Shown here: positions 50,846-60,004 of the stretch, piece after piece
Numbering within the stretch: the stretch's first letter is position 1
How the letters are laid out: the number at the start of each line of letters is the position of its first letter
NCBI GenBank assembly: GCA_026397915.1
Contig: JAPLTX010000016.1
Coordinates: forward strand, 1 to 64,000
DNA: 64,000 bases
Origin: Verrucomicrobiota bacterium
Lineage (GTDB): Bacteria; Verrucomicrobiota; Verrucomicrobiia; CAIQCK01
Reading direction: 5' to 3'
Position numbers and translations under genes: made by a program
The notes under the pieces: model-generated
Database searches by the model: none
The model's input: only the letters and a program-made list of their open reading frames with translations
Told to the model about the DNA's origin: nothing

Positions 50846-53353
50846 ATGATTCTTCCGTTGACACCCACCGAAACGCTGGCGCTGGCGCAGGCCGCCCAGC
50901 GCAACCGCACGCTCTACGACCGCTTGCGCAAGGGCCGTGTCGCCGGCCCACCGGACTATCTCGTGCTCACAGCCGCCAACACACGACAGGCCGCCGCCTA
51001 CCGCGCCGAGTTGGCGGCGCGCGCGCGGCGCGGCTTTTTCCCTAAAGGACTGCGCATGCTGGTGGTGCCCGATCCCGAAGGGCAGCGCATGGGAACGGGT
51101 GGCGCGACGTTGAGCGCTTTGCGGGCGGTGGCGCGCGACTGCTGGCGCGCCATGGGCGCGCGGTGCGGGAGTTTCTCAAACGCGGCAGAATTGCTCGGCG
51201 ACCGGAGGGTTTTGGTAATCCACGCCGGCGGCAAGGAGCCGCGGGTGACAGGTGAAGCCGCCCCGGGAAAACTCTTCCTGAAGCTGCCGGTGCCGGCAGT
51301 GGACGGCGGCGGCGCGACATTGTTTGACGAACTGTTTGCGACGCTGGCGGGCGCAATGCACCGTTTGGGTCCGGGGTTGCTCGTGGCGTCGGGCGATGTG
51401 CTGTTGTTGTGCGACGCGGGCGCAATGCGGCGCGCAGGCGGCGCTGTAAACGGGTTTGCCGCACCGGCGCCGGCAGAACAGGCGGCGCAGCACGGTGTGT
51501 ATGTGTGCGATGATAACGGGGTGGTGCGGCGGTTTCTGCACAAGATGGGCGAAGACGCATTGCGCGCCAGCGGCGCGGTGGACGCACTGGAACGCGCTTG
51601 GGTGGATACGGGCTTGGTGAGTTTCTGTGGCACGGGACTCGCGGCACTGGCGGCGCTGGCAGGCGTGTCGGTAAGACCGCGCGGTCTGGTGCTGCGACCG
51701 GCGTTGTTTCCACTGGGCCTCAGTGGCCGGTTTGACCTTTACCGCGACTTGTTGCCGGCGCTGGCGGCTGGCAACGGCGCGAGCGCAGCGGTGCGCGAGT
51801 TGTCGCGGTGGTTCACGGGGGTGGATTTTCACACGCAACGGCTAAGCCCGGCGTGGTTCATCCACCTTCAAACGCCGCAGGAGTATGCGGAGGCGGTGGC
51901 GGAGAACGGGCCGGTGCGGGCGGTCTTTCAGCGCGAAAAACGCGCGCGGCGCGGCGTGGGCGAGTTCGGACTGGATCACCTTTTGGCGGCGGAAATGCCG
52001 GTGGCGGGCCTGTTGGAGCGGACAGCAGATCTGTCAGGCGCGGCGGCAATGTGCGACGCGCTGGACCGGCTGGCGGCAACTGGCACGCCGCTGGAGCGTG
52101 CGCGGGTGGAGTATGCGCACGCGCGGTTGCTCGGCACTTTGGCGGAACGGGCTGGCACGGTGGGCGCGGCGTTGCAGTTGCGACGGCGCGCCGATACGCG
52201 CGAGGAAGCGGCGTTTGCGGCGATCAGCGAGGCGATAGGCGCGGCAGAGCCGGCCCGCAGGCAGGCCCGGCTGGCGGCGCCAATGAGCGAAACGATCACG
52301 GTGGAATTGCCGGTGCGGATTGATTTCGGCGGCGGCTGGTCGGACACGCCGCCGCACAGTCTGGAGCGCGGCGGCGCAGTGCTCAACGCGGCAGTGTTGC
52401 TCGACGGCGACCGGCCGGTGCGGGCAAGCGTGCGCGCGCTGGCGGCGCCGGAGGTCCGGCTACGGGCGCGCGATCTCGGTTGTGAGGCGGTGCTGACGGA
52501 CAAGGGCGCTGTATTGAACTACCGCGACCCGGCCGATCCGTTTGCGTTGCACAAGGCGGCGCTGGCGCTGGCGGGCGTTGTGACGGTCGGGCCTGCGTCA
52601 CTGGAGCAATGTCTGCGGCGGTTTGGCGGCGGCGTGGAAATCATGACGGAGAGCCGTGTGCCGAAAGGCTCCGGCCTCGGCACGAGCAGCATTCTCGGCG
52701 CGTGCCTGGTGGCAGCGCTGAGTCGGTTGTGCGGGCAGGACGCGCGGCCGGCGACGTTGTTTGAAAAAGTGCTGCATTTGGAGCAGATGCTGACAACGGG
52801 CGGCGGCTGGCAGGACCAAGTCGGCGGGCTGGTGCCCGGGATCAAGTTGATTTCATCGCGGCCCGGCGTGCCGCAGCGGTTGAAGGTGGAACCGGTAGCG
52901 TTACCGGCGGTGGTGGTGAAAGAGCTGCAGCGGCGGCTGGTGCTGGTCTATGTTGGCCACCGGCGGCTGGCGAAGAACATTTTGCGCAGCGTCATGGGCG
53001 GCTGGCTGGCGCGTGAGCCGGAGGTGGTGTGGATTCTCGGCCGCATCCAAGAGATCGCAAGAGAGATGCGCGCGGCGTTGCTGGCGGGCGACCTGGATTG
53101 GTTCGGCGCACTAATGCGGGAGCACTGGGAATTAAACAAGCGGCTGGATCCGAACAGCACCAACCGCCACGTCGAGGCGGTGCTGTCGGTGGCAGCGCCG
53201 CTGGCGAGCGGCTTCAAGATGGTCGGCGCGGGCGGCGGCGGGTTTGCGGAAATCGTGGCGCGCGGGCCGGGCGAAGCCGGACGAATCGAACGCGCCGTTG
53301 TGACGGCAGGCGGGCGCGTTTATCGTTGGGCTATGGCAACGCAGACGTTATGA
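50846..53353 (+). CDS. fkp: Bifunctional L-fucokinase/GDP-L-fucose pyrophosphorylase
   Basis: 835 residues. The N-terminal part (about 60-470) is a nucleotidyltransferase domain of the fucokinase/Fkp family, with MLVVPDPEGQRMGTGGATLSAL as its GTP-binding loop. The C-terminal part (about 485-835) is a GHMP kinase: PVRIDFGGGWSDTPPHSLE, the ATP loop VPKGSGLGTSSILGACLVA (about 604) and the final FKMVGAGGGGFAEIV. Together they convert L-fucose to fucose-1-phosphate and then GDP-L-fucose in the cytoplasm, the salvage route known from Bacteroides Fkp. The N-terminal half has an unusually GC-rich codon usage. Its stop overlaps the next GT4 gene as ATGA. Confidence 0.9.
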   Translation: MILPLTPTETLALAQAAQRNRTLYDRLRKGRVAGPPDYLVLTAANTRQAAAYRAELAARARRGFFPKGLRMLVVPDPEGQRMGTGGATLSALRAVARDCWRAMGARCGSFSNAAELLGDRRVLVIHAGGKEPRVTGEAAPGKLFLKLPVPAVDGGGATLFDELFATLAGAMHRLGPGLLVASGDVLLLCDAGAMRRAGGAVNGFAAPAPAEQAAQHGVYVCDDNGVVRRFLHKMGEDALRASGAVDALERAWVDTGLVSFCGTGLAALAALAGVSVRPRGLVLRPALFPLGLSGRFDLYRDLLPALAAGNGASAAVRELSRWFTGVDFHTQRLSPAWFIHLQTPQEYAEAVAENGPVRAVFQREKRARRGVGEFGLDHLLAAEMPVAGLLERTADLSGAAAMCDALDRLAATGTPLERARVEYAHARLLGTLAERAGTVGAALQLRRRADTREEAAFAAISEAIGAAEPARRQARLAAPMSETITVELPVRIDFGGGWSDTPPHSLERGGAVLNAAVLLDGDRPVRASVRALAAPEVRLRARDLGCEAVLTDKGAVLNYRDPADPFALHKAALALAGVVTVGPASLEQCLRRFGGGVEIMTESRVPKGSGLGTSSILGACLVAALSRLCGQDARPATLFEKVLHLEQMLTTGGGWQDQVGGLVPGIKLISSRPGVPQRLKVEPVALPAVVVKELQRRLVLVYVGHRRLAKNILRSVMGGWLAREPEVVWILGRIQEIAREMRAALLAGDLDWFGALMREHWELNKRLDPNSTNRHVEAVLSVAAPLASGFKMVGAGGGGFAEIVARGPGEAGRIERAVVTAGGRVYRWAMATQTL

Positions 53354-54570
53354 AGATCCTCCAGTTGCACAATCTCTACCGCGTTGCCGGCGGCGAGGAT
53401 GCCGTCGTCCACCGCGAACGGTTGCTGTTGCAGCAACAGGGCCATCAGGTGATCGCTCTGGAGCGCAGCAATGCCGAAACCGATCACTGGACGGCGTGGC
53501 GGCGGTTGCGGTTGCCGCTGGAAACGCTTTTTTCAACCGAGTCATACCGCATGGTCCGCGAGATATGCCAGCGTGAGCGGCCGGATGTGGCACATGTGCA
53601 CAACGTGTTCTTCCTGCTGTCGCCATCGGTGTATTACGCGCTGGATCGCGAGGGCGTGCCGATTGTTCAGACCTGCCACAACTTCCGGTTTCTCTGCGCC
53701 AACGCCATTTTCCACACGGAAGGCCAACTGTGCGAGCGGTGCATGGCCGGCAACTACTTCCACGCAGTGGTCCACCGTTGTTACCACGACAGCCGCGCGC
53801 AGAGCCTGACGCTGGCAACCTCGCTGGCGTGGCATCGCTATGCCGGCCGCTGGTGGAACCGCATAGATGCGTTCATCGCATTGAGCGAGTTTTCCCGGCG
53901 GAAACTGATCGAAGGCGGTTTGCCGGAAGATCGCATGTTCTTGAAACCGCATTTTCTAGACAGCACCGTCGCGCCGCCGTTCGTGAGCGGCGACTACGTA
54001 GTGGTCATGAGCCGACTGCATCCGGAAAAGGACGTGCAAACTGCGGTCGAAGCCTTTCAACATCTGCCGGACCTGCGACTGTTGGTGCTGGGCGATGGGC
54101 CGTTGCTGGAATCGTTGAAGGCGCTGACGCAGCGACTCGGCCTGCGCAACGTCGAGTTTCGCGGCTTCGTTGGCGGCGCGGCGCGGTTTGAAATCCTGCG
54201 CCACGCCAAACTGCTGGTGCTGCCGTCGCGTGTGTATGAGAATTTTTCCGTCTCGGTGCTGGAGGCTTATGCGATGGGCAAACCCGTTGTCGCATCGCGC
54301 ATCGGCGCGATCGCCGAAATGGTAGAGGAGGGCGTGACGGGCCTCCTCTTCGAACCGGGCCAGCCAGCCGATCTGGCGCAGAAGATCCGCCAGTTGCTCG
54401 AACGGCCGGAGCGCGCGATCGAACTGGGACGGGCGGCGCGAGCGCACTTTGAGCATCACTTTACGGCGGACACCAACTACCGGCAACTGATGGACATCTA
54501 CGACTTCGCCCGTCGGCGGCGAGAGGCGCGCCGGTCAACTCTCAGCGCAGCGCAGGCAACTCAGGGTTGA
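53350..54570 (+). CDS. Family 4 glycosyltransferase
   Basis: 406 residues, GT-B fold. The N-terminal acceptor domain begins MKILQLHNLYRVAGGEDAVVHRE, and PDVAHVHNVFFLLSPSVYYA matches DUF1972/glyco_transf_4-like enzymes. The donor domain has VVMSRLHPEKDVQTAVEAF and the catalytic E-x7-E region YENFSVSVLEAYAMGKPVVAS. The start is fixed by the ATGA overlap with fkp. Position directly after fkp makes a fucosyltransferase role attractive but unproven. The Cys-rich CQTCHNFRFLCANAIF-like region recurs in many polysaccharide GT4s. Confidence 0.9.
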   Translation: MKILQLHNLYRVAGGEDAVVHRERLLLQQQGHQVIALERSNAETDHWTAWRRLRLPLETLFSTESYRMVREICQRERPDVAHVHNVFFLLSPSVYYALDREGVPIVQTCHNFRFLCANAIFHTEGQLCERCMAGNYFHAVVHRCYHDSRAQSLTLATSLAWHRYAGRWWNRIDAFIALSEFSRRKLIEGGLPEDRMFLKPHFLDSTVAPPFVSGDYVVVMSRLHPEKDVQTAVEAFQHLPDLRLLVLGDGPLLESLKALTQRLGLRNVEFRGFVGGAARFEILRHAKLLVLPSRVYENFSVSVLEAYAMGKPVVASRIGAIAEMVEEGVTGLLFEPGQPADLAQKIRQLLERPERAIELGRAARAHFEHHFTADTNYRQLMDIYDFARRRREARRSTLSAAQATQG

Positions 54571-54594
54571 AATCACGAACAACGGTCAATAAGA

Positions 54595-55386
54595 ATGCAG
54601 AAAACCATGGCAGATTGTCGCTACGTATTGGGCACCAAGGTAAGTCTGGTTCAGATTCCCGACGTTCTGACAGCGATGGAATCCTGGATTGCCGAGAGAC
54701 TGCGGCCGGAGTCGGCGCGCTACGTGGTCACCACCAATGTCTATGGAGTGATGAACGCCCAAAACGACGCAATTCATCGGCGGGCGATCAACGACGCCGA
54801 TCTGGCCGTGCCAGACGGGATGCCGTTGGTCTGGCTGACGCGATGGCTCGGAGCGCGACAGATGCAACGACGTGTATATGGACCGGACTTGTTTTTCGCG
54901 GCCTGCGAAGTGGCGCAGCGCAAGGGCTGGCGGCATTTTTTCTATGGCGGCGCGCCCGGCGTCGCCGAGAAGATGGCAGAGGTGTTGCGCAATCGGTTTC
55001 CCGGCCTGCAGGTGGCGGGAATCGAATCCCCGCCGTTTCGGAAGCTCACCGCCGAAGAAGACGCCGCCATGTGCGAGCGAGTGAACGTCGCCGCGCCAGA
55101 CGTAATGTGGATTGGTTTGGGCGGGCCGAAGCAAGACTTGTGGATGGCCGAACACGCGCCGCGCCTGCGGGTGCCGGTGCTGGTGGGCGTGGGGGCGGCG
55201 TTTGATTTCTTTGCCGGCCAAGTGAGCCAGGCGCCGCGCTGGATGCGGGAACACGGACTGGAATGGTTTTATCGGTTGGTAGTAGAGCCACGCCGGCTCT
55301 GGTATCGCTACCTCGTCTATAACCCATGGTTCGTCCTCTGCCTATTGCTCGAGGTGACCGGATTGAAAAGGTTTCCACGCGACTGA
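54595..55386 (+). CDS. WecG/TagA/CpsF-family (GT26) glycosyltransferase
   Basis: 263 residues. It transfers a sugar (ManNAcA, ManNAc or Glc in known members) onto a polyprenyl-diphosphate-linked acceptor. Family motifs are TTNVYGVMNAQND, the active-site VPDGMPLVWLTRWLG with the catalytic Asp, and WIGLGGPKQDLWM. The hydrophobic/basic C-terminus (LEWFYRLVVEPRRLWYRYL) is the membrane-association element. It closes a run of six glycan-assembly genes. Confidence 0.92.
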   Translation: MQKTMADCRYVLGTKVSLVQIPDVLTAMESWIAERLRPESARYVVTTNVYGVMNAQNDAIHRRAINDADLAVPDGMPLVWLTRWLGARQMQRRVYGPDLFFAACEVAQRKGWRHFFYGGAPGVAEKMAEVLRNRFPGLQVAGIESPPFRKLTAEEDAAMCERVNVAAPDVMWIGLGGPKQDLWMAEHAPRLRVPVLVGVGAAFDFFAGQVSQAPRWMREHGLEWFYRLVVEPRRLWYRYLVYNPWFVLCLLLEVTGLKRFPRD

Positions 55387-55433
55387 GTTTCCGGTATGCT
55401 GGCGGCGCAATAGAACACGCGATCGTCTGGAAC

Positions 55434-55461
55434 AATCGCGAATCATAAATCACGGATTACG
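55434..55461. repeat. Heptanucleotide microarray before ispF
   Basis: Four degenerate 7-mers in a row, AATCGCG, AATCATA, AATCACG and GATTACG, end 4 bp before the ispF ATG and occupy its ribosome-binding region. Confidence 0.55.
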
Positions 55462-55464
55462 AAC

Positions 55465-55977
55465 ATGAACCGCGTTGGCATTGGTTACGACGTTCATCAA
55501 TTCAAGGAAGGCCGCAAGCTCGTCATCGGCGGCGTCACCATTCCCCATGACAAGGGCCTCGAAGGCCACAGCGACGCCGACGTGCTCGCCCATGCTGTCG
55601 CCGACGCGCTGCTCGGCGCCATCGGCGAGGCCGACATCGGCAAGCACTTTCCCGTCAACGACCCGCGCTGGGACGGCATTGACTCGATGATCATCCTCGA
55701 ACAGGTTGCCAAGCTGGTCCGGCGCGACGGGGCGAACATCGTCAACATAGACTCCACCATCATCGCGCAAGAGCCGAAGATGGCGCCGCACATCCCGATG
55801 ATGAAGGCGCGCATGGCTGACGCGTTGCACGTGAGGCCCTACCAGATCGGTATCAAGGCCACCACCAACGAGCACATGGGCTTCATCGGCCGCGGCGAGG
55901 GCATTGCCGCGATGGCGGTGGTAAGCGTGTTGGCCGCGGGAGCGATGAAGTCGCCGCGGGTGAAACTGGAGCCGTGA
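55465..55977 (+). CDS. ispF: 2-C-methyl-D-erythritol 2,4-cyclodiphosphate synthase
   Basis: 170 residues; forms the cyclodiphosphate in the MEP isoprenoid pathway as a Zn-dependent trimer. Zn ligands Asp9 and His11 (GYDVHQF) and His43 (LAHAVADALLG) match the family. LEGHSDADVLAH and the nucleotide-binding TTNEHMGFIGRGEGIAAMAV are present. No SD is visible because a heptamer repeat fills the leader. Confidence 0.97.
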   Translation: MNRVGIGYDVHQFKEGRKLVIGGVTIPHDKGLEGHSDADVLAHAVADALLGAIGEADIGKHFPVNDPRWDGIDSMIILEQVAKLVRRDGANIVNIDSTIIAQEPKMAPHIPMMKARMADALHVRPYQIGIKATTNEHMGFIGRGEGIAAMAVVSVLAAGAMKSPRVKLEP

Positions 55978-56011
55978 AACCAGTGCGCCATGCGTAACGC
56001 GTGATTAAGCT

Positions 56012-56039
56012 TTACGCTTTACGCATTACGTATTACGCA
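56012..56039. repeat. Heptanucleotide microarray before cysS
   Basis: Four 7-mers TTACGCT, TTACGCA, TTACGTA, TTACGCA run without a gap just upstream of the cysS ATG (56051). On the other strand they read TGCGTAA-like, close to the TGCGGAA/G units at 13946. Confidence 0.8.
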
Positions 56040-56050
56040 TCTCACACATC

Positions 56051-57457
56051 ATGTCGCTACGTTTCTTCAACACCCTTTCGCGCCAGCTCGACGAGTTTCG
56101 CCCGCTCGATCCCGCCGGCAAGCAGGTCAAGCTCTACACCTGCGGGCCGACAGTTTATGACTTCGCCCACATCGGCAACTTCCGTGCATTTACTTTCGAG
56201 GATTTGGCGCGCCGCTACCTCGTTTACCGCGGCTACGACGTCGTCCATGTGATGAACATCACCGACATCGAGGACAAGATCATCCGCACCGTGCGCCAGA
56301 CCGGCGAGCCGCTCAAACAGCTCACCGGTCGCTTCAGCACCGCATTTCTCGACGATTGCCGCGCGTTGAACCTTTTGCCGCCGCACCACGTCCCACGCGC
56401 CACCGATCACATCCCGGAGATGCTGGCCCTCATCGGCACACTGATGAAAAAGGGCGTCGCCTACCAAGCGCCGGACAAGTCCGTGTATTTCTCCATCGCC
56501 AAGTTCGCTCGCTACGGTCAGCTCAAGAAGATTGACGCCGACCAAATGCGGCCGGGCGAGCGCGTGAAGCTCGACGAATACGAAAAGGAATCGCTCGGCG
56601 ACTTCGCGCTCTGGAAGGCGTGGGACGAGGCCGACGGCGACATCGGCTGGGACTCGCCGTGGGGCCGCGGCCGGCCGGGCTGGCACATCGAGTGCAGCGC
56701 GATGAGCATGAAGTATCTTGGCGAGAGTCTCGACCTCCACTGCGGCGGCGAGGACCTCGTCTTCCCGCACCACGAGGACGAGATCGCGCAGAGCGAAGCA
56801 GCCACCGGCAAGCCGTTCGTCCGCTACTGGCTCCATTGCGCCTACCTGCTCGTCAACGGCCAGAAGATGGCCAAACGGTCCGGCAACTTCTTTACGCTGC
56901 ACGACCTGTTTGCAAAGGGCTACACCGGCCGCGAACTTCGCTACACCCTGATCGCCGAGCACTACCGCCGCCAACTCAATTTCACCTTCGAAGGCATTGA
57001 CGCCGCGCGCACCTCGCTGGCACGGGTGGATGAGTTCCTGGTGAAACTCCGCGACGTGGCGGGTGGCACGCCGGTTCCCTCGCCGCTGCCGTCGAACGTC
57101 GCCACGCTCCAGACCGATTTTGAAGCCGCGCTCGACGACGACCTGAACATCAGCGCGGCGCTGGGCGTCCTCTTCAACTTCATCCGCGACATCAACAAGC
57201 GGCTGGCGGAAAACGTGGTTGCGCCCGCCGAGGCTACCGCGATTCTCGACACGTGGCAGCGGTTTGACACCGTGCTCGGCTTCGGCATGCCGCAGGCGCA
57301 GGAGGCCCCCGCCAATATTGTCGCGCTCGCCAACCAGCGACTGGCCGCGCGCAAGGCGAAGGATTTCAAACGCGCCGACCAGATTCGCGACGAACTCAAG
57401 GCCAAAGGCTGGATCATCGAGGACACGCCGAAAGGGCCGAAACTGAAACGACTGTAA
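56051..57457 (+). CDS. cysS: Cysteinyl-tRNA synthetase
   Basis: 468 residues, class I synthetase. HIGH motif at 40-43 (FAHIGNF). Zn ligands are Cys31 (YTCGPTVYD), the Cys in WHIECSAMS and the His/Glu in [12 protein letters not shown]. The KMSKS equivalent KMAKRSG is near residue 272. The anticodon-binding C-terminal domain includes [21 protein letters not shown]. Typical length and complete. Confidence 0.98.
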   Translation: MSLRFFNTLSRQLDEFRPLDPAGKQVKLYTCGPTVYDFAHIGNFRAFTFEDLARRYLVYRGYDVVHVMNITDIEDKIIRTVRQTGEPLKQLTGRFSTAFLDDCRALNLLPPHHVPRATDHIPEMLALIGTLMKKGVAYQAPDKSVYFSIAKFARYGQLKKIDADQMRPGERVKLDEYEKESLGDFALWKAWDEADGDIGWDSPWGRGRPGWHIECSAMSMKYLGESLDLHCGGEDLVFPHHEDEIAQSEAATGKPFVRYWLHCAYLLVNGQKMAKRSGNFFTLHDLFAKGYTGRELRYTLIAEHYRRQLNFTFEGIDAARTSLARVDEFLVKLRDVAGGTPVPSPLPSNVATLQTDFEAALDDDLNISAALGVLFNFIRDINKRLAENVVAPAEATAILDTWQRFDTVLGFGMPQAQEAPANIVALANQRLAARKAKDFKRADQIRDELKAKGWIIEDTPKGPKLKRL

Positions 57458-57466
57458 AGAAACGCC

Positions 57467-59128
57467 ATGAGCGATATCGGTAGATCGTTCGGCCCGTTCG
57501 AGTTGTTCAGCACCGTGGCCGACTCACCGCTGGGCACCGTCTATCAGGCGCGGCGGACTGCCGATGGCAAAGCCGCCGAGTTGTTTCGACTCGACCGCCA
57601 GTTCGCAAACGATGCCAACTACCTGAAGCGATTCCTGCATCAGGCGCGAGCTGCCGCGAAGGTTTCTCATCCTAACCTCGTGGCAGTTATGGGCAGTGGC
57701 GAGGTCGGCGGCCAATACTACCTTGCTACCGAGACGACAGACGGCGGCACCGTCGGTGATCTATTGCGGTCAGTGGGGCCACTGCCGGAATCAAAGGCCG
57801 TCGAAATGGTTCGCGACTGCGCCCGCGCGCTGCAAGCCGCCTGGGACATGGCGCAGTTGACACATGGCGGCATCGGCGTCGAGGAAATCCGCCTCCAACC
57901 AAACGGCGTGGTGAAACTCACTGGGTTGGCGCTCGCGCGGCCCCACGAAAGCTCGCGCATAAGCGATACGCAGGCGCTCGGCGACGCGCTCTACCAGATG
58001 CTTGTCAACGAGCCGCCGCTTCAGCCGAACCGGCGCATTCCTGATCTCACCGAGAAGCGGTCGGACATCGGCCCGTTCGTCGGCGAGGTGATTGACAAAA
58101 TGAGGGCTCAAGCGGCGTGGAACTACGCCAGCTATGGTCAGCTCATCGAAGACCTCGACGCCGTGCTCGAACAGCACCAGCCGCCGCACACGCAAATGAC
58201 GCTCTCGCTCGGCGTTGTTTCCGCTCCGTCGGCGACAGGGAGCGCGAAGCCAACCACGCCGGTGCATGTCAAACAACGACGGGGCACTGGGCTCAACTGG
58301 AGTTCCCTGCTTATTTGGCTTGTCGGCCTGCTGATTGTCGCGGCCACCGCATGGCGGACATGGCAGTATTTCAACCACGCGCGGCAGCTGCCGCTGCCTC
58401 CGGCGCCGCAAACGCCGCCGCCGCCGATCACGCTCGTACCGGTCGAGCCGATACCGCCCCCCACACCCGCCCTGCCAACGTTTGAGAACATCGCCAACCC
58501 AGTGGATCGCGGTCGTGCGATGGCGAAGCATCTCGGCACCGGCCGTCTGCAAACCGGATTTGGAGGCATGTTCAGCGTGCTTGACGACGGACAGATGCGG
58601 TGGAATTACGCATTCCGCAGCAACAAGGAATTGTGCGATTTCTATCTGTCTGACGGGTCGCATCGCTTGCAAGACGGCACGCTTCAGTTGTCGCGGGCGC
58701 AGATGGCGTTTAAGTGTCTGCTCCTCGGTGACATCACGCTGGCCGTCGAGGGCCAGATGGTCGAGGCTGACCCACATGCGCCGTTGCTGGCTCTTGCCGT
58801 CGCGTGGCATCAGGGCGCTGGTAGCGAGCGCACATTCGGTTTGACGCGGACGGCGGCGGAGCTTTGCGAGATTGTCGCCGGCAAGCGCGTCGTGCTCGCC
58901 AGCGCGCCGTTCGAGTTGAAACCCGACATGCCGCTGCGCTATCTCATCACCCAACGTGGCAAGGCCTGCGTCGTCAAAGTCCGCGACGGGCCGCTGTTGA
59001 TGGGCACGTTTTCGCAGCCGGCGGAAGGCACGCTGCGGCTCGTCAGCGACGGTTGCACCTCCGCCTACAGCGTTCTGGAAATCACCGGCACCGCGCCGGC
59101 GGCCCGCCTGTCACAAGTCACACCGTAG
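57467..59128 (+). CDS. Membrane-anchored serine/threonine pseudokinase
   Basis: 553 residues. Residues ~10-245 follow the protein kinase fold (FGPFELFSTVADSPLGTVYQARR as the Gly-loop region; alpha-C-like RFLHQARAAAKVSHPNLVAVMGSG). However, all three catalytic motifs are lost: the VAIK lysine is Phe40 (AAELFRL), HRD/HGD-x-K-x-x-N is HGGIGVEE (133-140), and DFG is GLA (153-155). A transmembrane helix (about 277-296, LLIWLVGLLIVAATAW) is followed by a Pro-rich linker and a ~190-residue extracytoplasmic domain of unknown type. A scaffolding or sensing role is inferred. It starts 9 bp after cysS. Confidence 0.82.
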   Translation: MSDIGRSFGPFELFSTVADSPLGTVYQARRTADGKAAELFRLDRQFANDANYLKRFLHQARAAAKVSHPNLVAVMGSGEVGGQYYLATETTDGGTVGDLLRSVGPLPESKAVEMVRDCARALQAAWDMAQLTHGGIGVEEIRLQPNGVVKLTGLALARPHESSRISDTQALGDALYQMLVNEPPLQPNRRIPDLTEKRSDIGPFVGEVIDKMRAQAAWNYASYGQLIEDLDAVLEQHQPPHTQMTLSLGVVSAPSATGSAKPTTPVHVKQRRGTGLNWSSLLIWLVGLLIVAATAWRTWQYFNHARQLPLPPAPQTPPPPITLVPVEPIPPPTPALPTFENIANPVDRGRAMAKHLGTGRLQTGFGGMFSVLDDGQMRWNYAFRSNKELCDFYLSDGSHRLQDGTLQLSRAQMAFKCLLLGDITLAVEGQMVEADPHAPLLALAVAWHQGAGSERTFGLTRTAAELCEIVAGKRVVLASAPFELKPDMPLRYLITQRGKACVVKVRDGPLLMGTFSQPAEGTLRLVSDGCTSAYSVLEITGTAPAARLSQVTP

Positions 59129-59196
59129 CAGCGCAGCTTTGCGGCTTGACTGGCAGGGCGGGCTTTGTTACCGGCTTTAGCGTCAGAGGATATACT

Positions 59197-59967
59197 ATGA
59201 AATTCTATCGCCCACTGCTCGCACTCGCCACCGCCGCGCTCGTCGCGGGTTTCAACGCTTCGGCCGCCGACAACGAACTTACCGATCAGGAGAAAGCGGA
59301 CGGCTACGTTCTGATTTTCAATGGCAAGGACCTCACCGGTTGGGAGGCCCGACCGGAATTTTGGAGTGTGAAGGATGGCGCCATCTGCGGCAAGACCACC
59401 GCCGACTGCATTCCCAAGCAAAACACCTTCTGCATCTGCAAGGCCGGCGAGTTCGGCGATTTCGAGTTGCACGCGAAGTTCAAGCTTACGCCCGGCGACG
59501 AGAAGGGTTTTGCCAACTCCGGCATCCAGTATCGTAGCAAGGTGTGGGATGCGGACTACTGCGTTGTCGGCGGCTACCAAGGCGACATGGAGGCGGGCAA
59601 GAACTATACCGGCATCCTTTACGAAGAGCGTGGTCGCGGCATTCTCGCCAAACGCGGCCAGAAGGTCGTCATCAAGGAAGGCAGCGACCCGAAGAACCCT
59701 AAGAAGCCGAAGCTCGAAGTTACCGGATCGACGGGCAATTCGGACGAGATCCAAGCCTCCATCAAGCAGGGCGATTGGAACGATTACGTCATCATCGCCA
59801 AGGGCAACCATCTCCAGCAGTTCGTCAACGGCAAGCAAACGGTGGACGTGACTGACGAGACAGCGGCGGGCGCGAAGACAGGCATCATCGCCCTCCAGAT
59901 CCACAAAGGCCCGCCGATGAACGCCTGCTTCAAAGACCTGAAGATCAAGAAGCTGTCAGCAAAGTAA
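59197..59967 (+). CDS. Exported DUF1080 protein, copy 4
   Basis: 256 residues from the ATG at 59197, preceded by AGAGGA. Signal peptide (LALATAALVAGFNASA). DUF1080 landmarks: YVLIFNGKDLTGWEARPEFWSV, FGDFELHAKFKL, FANSGIQYRSKVW and IALQIHKGPPMNACFKDLKIKKL. An insert around residues 130-190 (GKNYTGILYEERGRGILAKRG) is the longer-loop variant linked to 3-keto-glycoside hydrolases. Isolated from the main DUF1080 group by 28 kb. Confidence 0.87.
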   Translation: MKFYRPLLALATAALVAGFNASAADNELTDQEKADGYVLIFNGKDLTGWEARPEFWSVKDGAICGKTTADCIPKQNTFCICKAGEFGDFELHAKFKLTPGDEKGFANSGIQYRSKVWDADYCVVGGYQGDMEAGKNYTGILYEERGRGILAKRGQKVVIKEGSDPKNPKKPKLEVTGSTGNSDEIQASIKQGDWNDYVIIAKGNHLQQFVNGKQTVDVTDETAAGAKTGIIALQIHKGPPMNACFKDLKIKKLSAK

Positions 59968-60004
59968 CACCGGTTGCCCGACAACGCAGGCGCGACTTCA
60001 AGCC

